DNA of 40,766 bases. It comes from Candidatus Latescibacterota bacterium (GTDB lineage Bacteria; Latescibacterota; UBA2968; GCA-2709665). Of the stretch, positions 39,896 to 40,766 are shown piece by piece (position 1 is the stretch's first letter; every line of letters starts with the position of its first letter). The position numbers and the translations under genes were made by a program. Below the pieces are notes generated by a model that saw only the letters and a list, made by a program, of their open reading frames with translations, was not told where the DNA came from and searched no databases. The stretch covers positions 1 through 40,766 of the forward strand of contig JAAXHE010000106.1 of assembly GCA_012271065.1 (NCBI GenBank), read 5' to 3'.

Positions 39896-40273
39896 TTGGG
39901 TCTGGTGACGACACAAAACCCTCAGCCGGACAGGCCGTATACGATTGAGTTTGTCTTCCCCGAGTTCACGGCCGTTCTACCGGTCACGAGTGAACCGGTT
40001 TTCGCCACGGTCACCATTCGCTATGTGCCGGGCGGCACGTGTATCGAGACCGTGTCGCTCAAGCGGTATCTGGGGTCGTTCCGAAATCAGGCGATGTCGT
40101 ACGAGGCGGCCGTCAACCGGATTCTGGATGATCTTGTCGCTGCCTGTAACCCGGAGAAAATGACGGTGATCGGCGAGTTCACGGTAAGGGGCGGAATTGC
40201 GGCGACGGTGACCGTTGATACGGCAACCGACGGTGCAGCCGATTCCGGAGAGGAGCGCCGGATTGCGGAATAA
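39896..40273 (+). CDS. QueF-like paralogue lacking catalytic Cys and Asp
   Basis: T-fold protein of 125 aa, closely similar to the canonical QueF encoded next. It contains [24 protein letters not shown] where active QueF has [14 protein letters not shown]: the nucleophile Cys is Leu, and the Asp seven residues later is Val. The substrate-binding Glu of the [15 protein letters not shown] segment and the [14 protein letters not shown] motif remain. The start is TTG 39896 with GGAG 7 bp upstream. Its stop is 10 bp before the second queF, so they are co-transcribed. It cannot by itself reduce preQ0, but could form a mixed T-fold ring with the active partner. Confidence 0.85.
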   Translation: MGLVTTQNPQPDRPYTIEFVFPEFTAVLPVTSEPVFATVTIRYVPGGTCIETVSLKRYLGSFRNQAMSYEAAVNRILDDLVAACNPEKMTVIGEFTVRGGIAATVTVDTATDGAADSGEERRIAE

Positions 40274-40283
40274 GGCGAGCGAA

Positions 40284-40616
40284 ATGCTGGAGGTCTTCGA
40301 GAATCCGCGCCCGGAAAGGCGGTACACGATCGAATTTACGTGCCGGGAGTTTACGTCGCTGTGTCCGCTTACAGGGCAGCCCGACTTTGCCACGATCGTC
40401 GTCCGTTACGTTCCGTGCGCGAAATGCGTGGAGCTCAAGTCGCTCAAGCACTACCTCAGGTCGTTTCGCGATACGGGCGCGTTTTTCGAAGAGGTGACGA
40501 ACCGGATTCTGGATGACCTGGTTCAGGCGTGTTCGCCCGTGGAAATGGTGGTGGCCGGTCGGTTCAACGTCAGGGGCGGGATCGAACACGAAGTCACCGC
40601 GGAATACAGCCGTTAG
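40284..40616 (+). CDS. queF: NADPH-dependent 7-cyano-7-deazaguanine reductase (preQ0 reductase), unimodular
   Basis: QueF reduces the nitrile of preQ0 to the amine of preQ1 in queuosine biosynthesis. The product is 110 aa, the short unimodular type. Cys and Asp of the active site are in [15 protein letters not shown] at the normal seven-residue spacing. The QueF motif is [11 protein letters not shown], and the Glu corresponding to B. subtilis Glu97 is in [15 protein letters not shown] 40284 has AAGGCGAG upstream; the open frame to 40215 overlaps the first paralogue. No other queuosine genes lie in the window. It follows the Cys-less paralogue with a 10-bp gap. Confidence 0.95.
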   Translation: MLEVFENPRPERRYTIEFTCREFTSLCPLTGQPDFATIVVRYVPCAKCVELKSLKHYLRSFRDTGAFFEEVTNRILDDLVQACSPVEMVVAGRFNVRGGIEHEVTAEYSR

Positions 40617-40766
40617 CGAGACACTTGAGACGGGACTTGGACAACTGAAGACAGACTATTGAACATTAGAATAACGCAGGGATTTATGAAGCATCAACAT
40701 TCGCAATTTGGAATGTGATTTATTTCTTGACCCCCCCTATTACCTATTGACTTCTAAGACTGCGCG

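Noticed and set aside
40617..40766. Possible gene or RNA at the right edge
   Set aside because: No frame with coding character, no hairpin with T-run; it appears to be intergenic sequence after queF.
1..40766. CRISPR array, tRNA, rRNA, integrase or insertion sequence
   Set aside because: No regularly spaced repeats, cloverleaf sequences or transposase/integrase motifs were recognised on reading both strands; only single palindromic repeats are present.

Overview
The window is a 40.8 kb piece of a GC-rich bacterial genome with compact, mostly operonic genes and no rRNA, tRNA, CRISPR array or recognisable insertion sequence. The gene content (sulfatase, two PhyH-type dioxygenases, BNR sialidase-like protein, several enolase-superfamily and Gfo/Idh genes, secreted proteins ending in Asp-rich calcium-loop tags, GC-rich palindromic repeats) resembles uncultured lineages such as Latescibacterota or Poribacteria. 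That placement is inference from gene content only.

Layout. 78-2987 (minus): a heme-type ABC importer (hmuTUV-like) that looks damaged: the ATPase gene has a one-base frameshift and the binding-protein gene has lost its 5' half and is joined to an unrelated reading frame. 3235-7989 (minus): a catabolic operon of aldo/keto reductase, MFS transporter, M42-like aminopeptidase and methylmalonate-semialdehyde dehydrogenase. 8095-11137 (minus): PhyH dioxygenase, sulfatase, and a zeta-type kinase gene with a small partner. 11420-14714: pdxJ, a sialidase-like gene divergent from a second PhyH dioxygenase, and a secreted nuclease. 15166-19190 (plus): a block with different, lower-GC composition holding an amino-methyltransferase, an NgoMIV-family restriction enzyme and an AlbA_2 (Schlafen-like) protein, i.e. 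a small defence island. 19238-21431 (plus): HAD phosphatase, then a rearranged enolase-superfamily gene fused to the tail of a GH3 acyl-adenylating enzyme.

21463-24948 (minus): cytochrome P450, M24 peptidase and FkbM methyltransferase. 25193-26182 (plus): a PfkB/adenosine-kinase-like gene. 26258-27842 (minus): MFS exporter and a small antitoxin-like protein. 28149-33514 (minus): a three-gene surface operon. Two membrane-anchored proteins are built of about eight 23-residue repeats, and the third is a large subtilase with two ASH-like domains and a cohesin-like domain; all three end in EF-hand/dockerin-like calcium loops. 33612-37086 (minus): enolase-superfamily dehydratase, SDR and kbl. 37378-40616 (plus): a conserved protein of unknown function, a Gfo/Idh/MocA oxidoreductase, and a tandem queF pair whose first member lacks the catalytic Cys and Asp.

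The strongest leads are the stalk-like 23-residue-repeat proteins with calcium-loop tips co-transcribed with a protease, the tandem QueF pair with one non-catalytic member, the two dioxygenases with a changed HxD iron motif, and the unusual pairing of an NgoMIV-type nuclease with an SPPY-type methyltransferase. Several genes carry clean internal deletions or fusions (hmuT, enolase, GH3), which is either real gene decay or an assembly/amplification artefact; this has to be settled before building on those genes.
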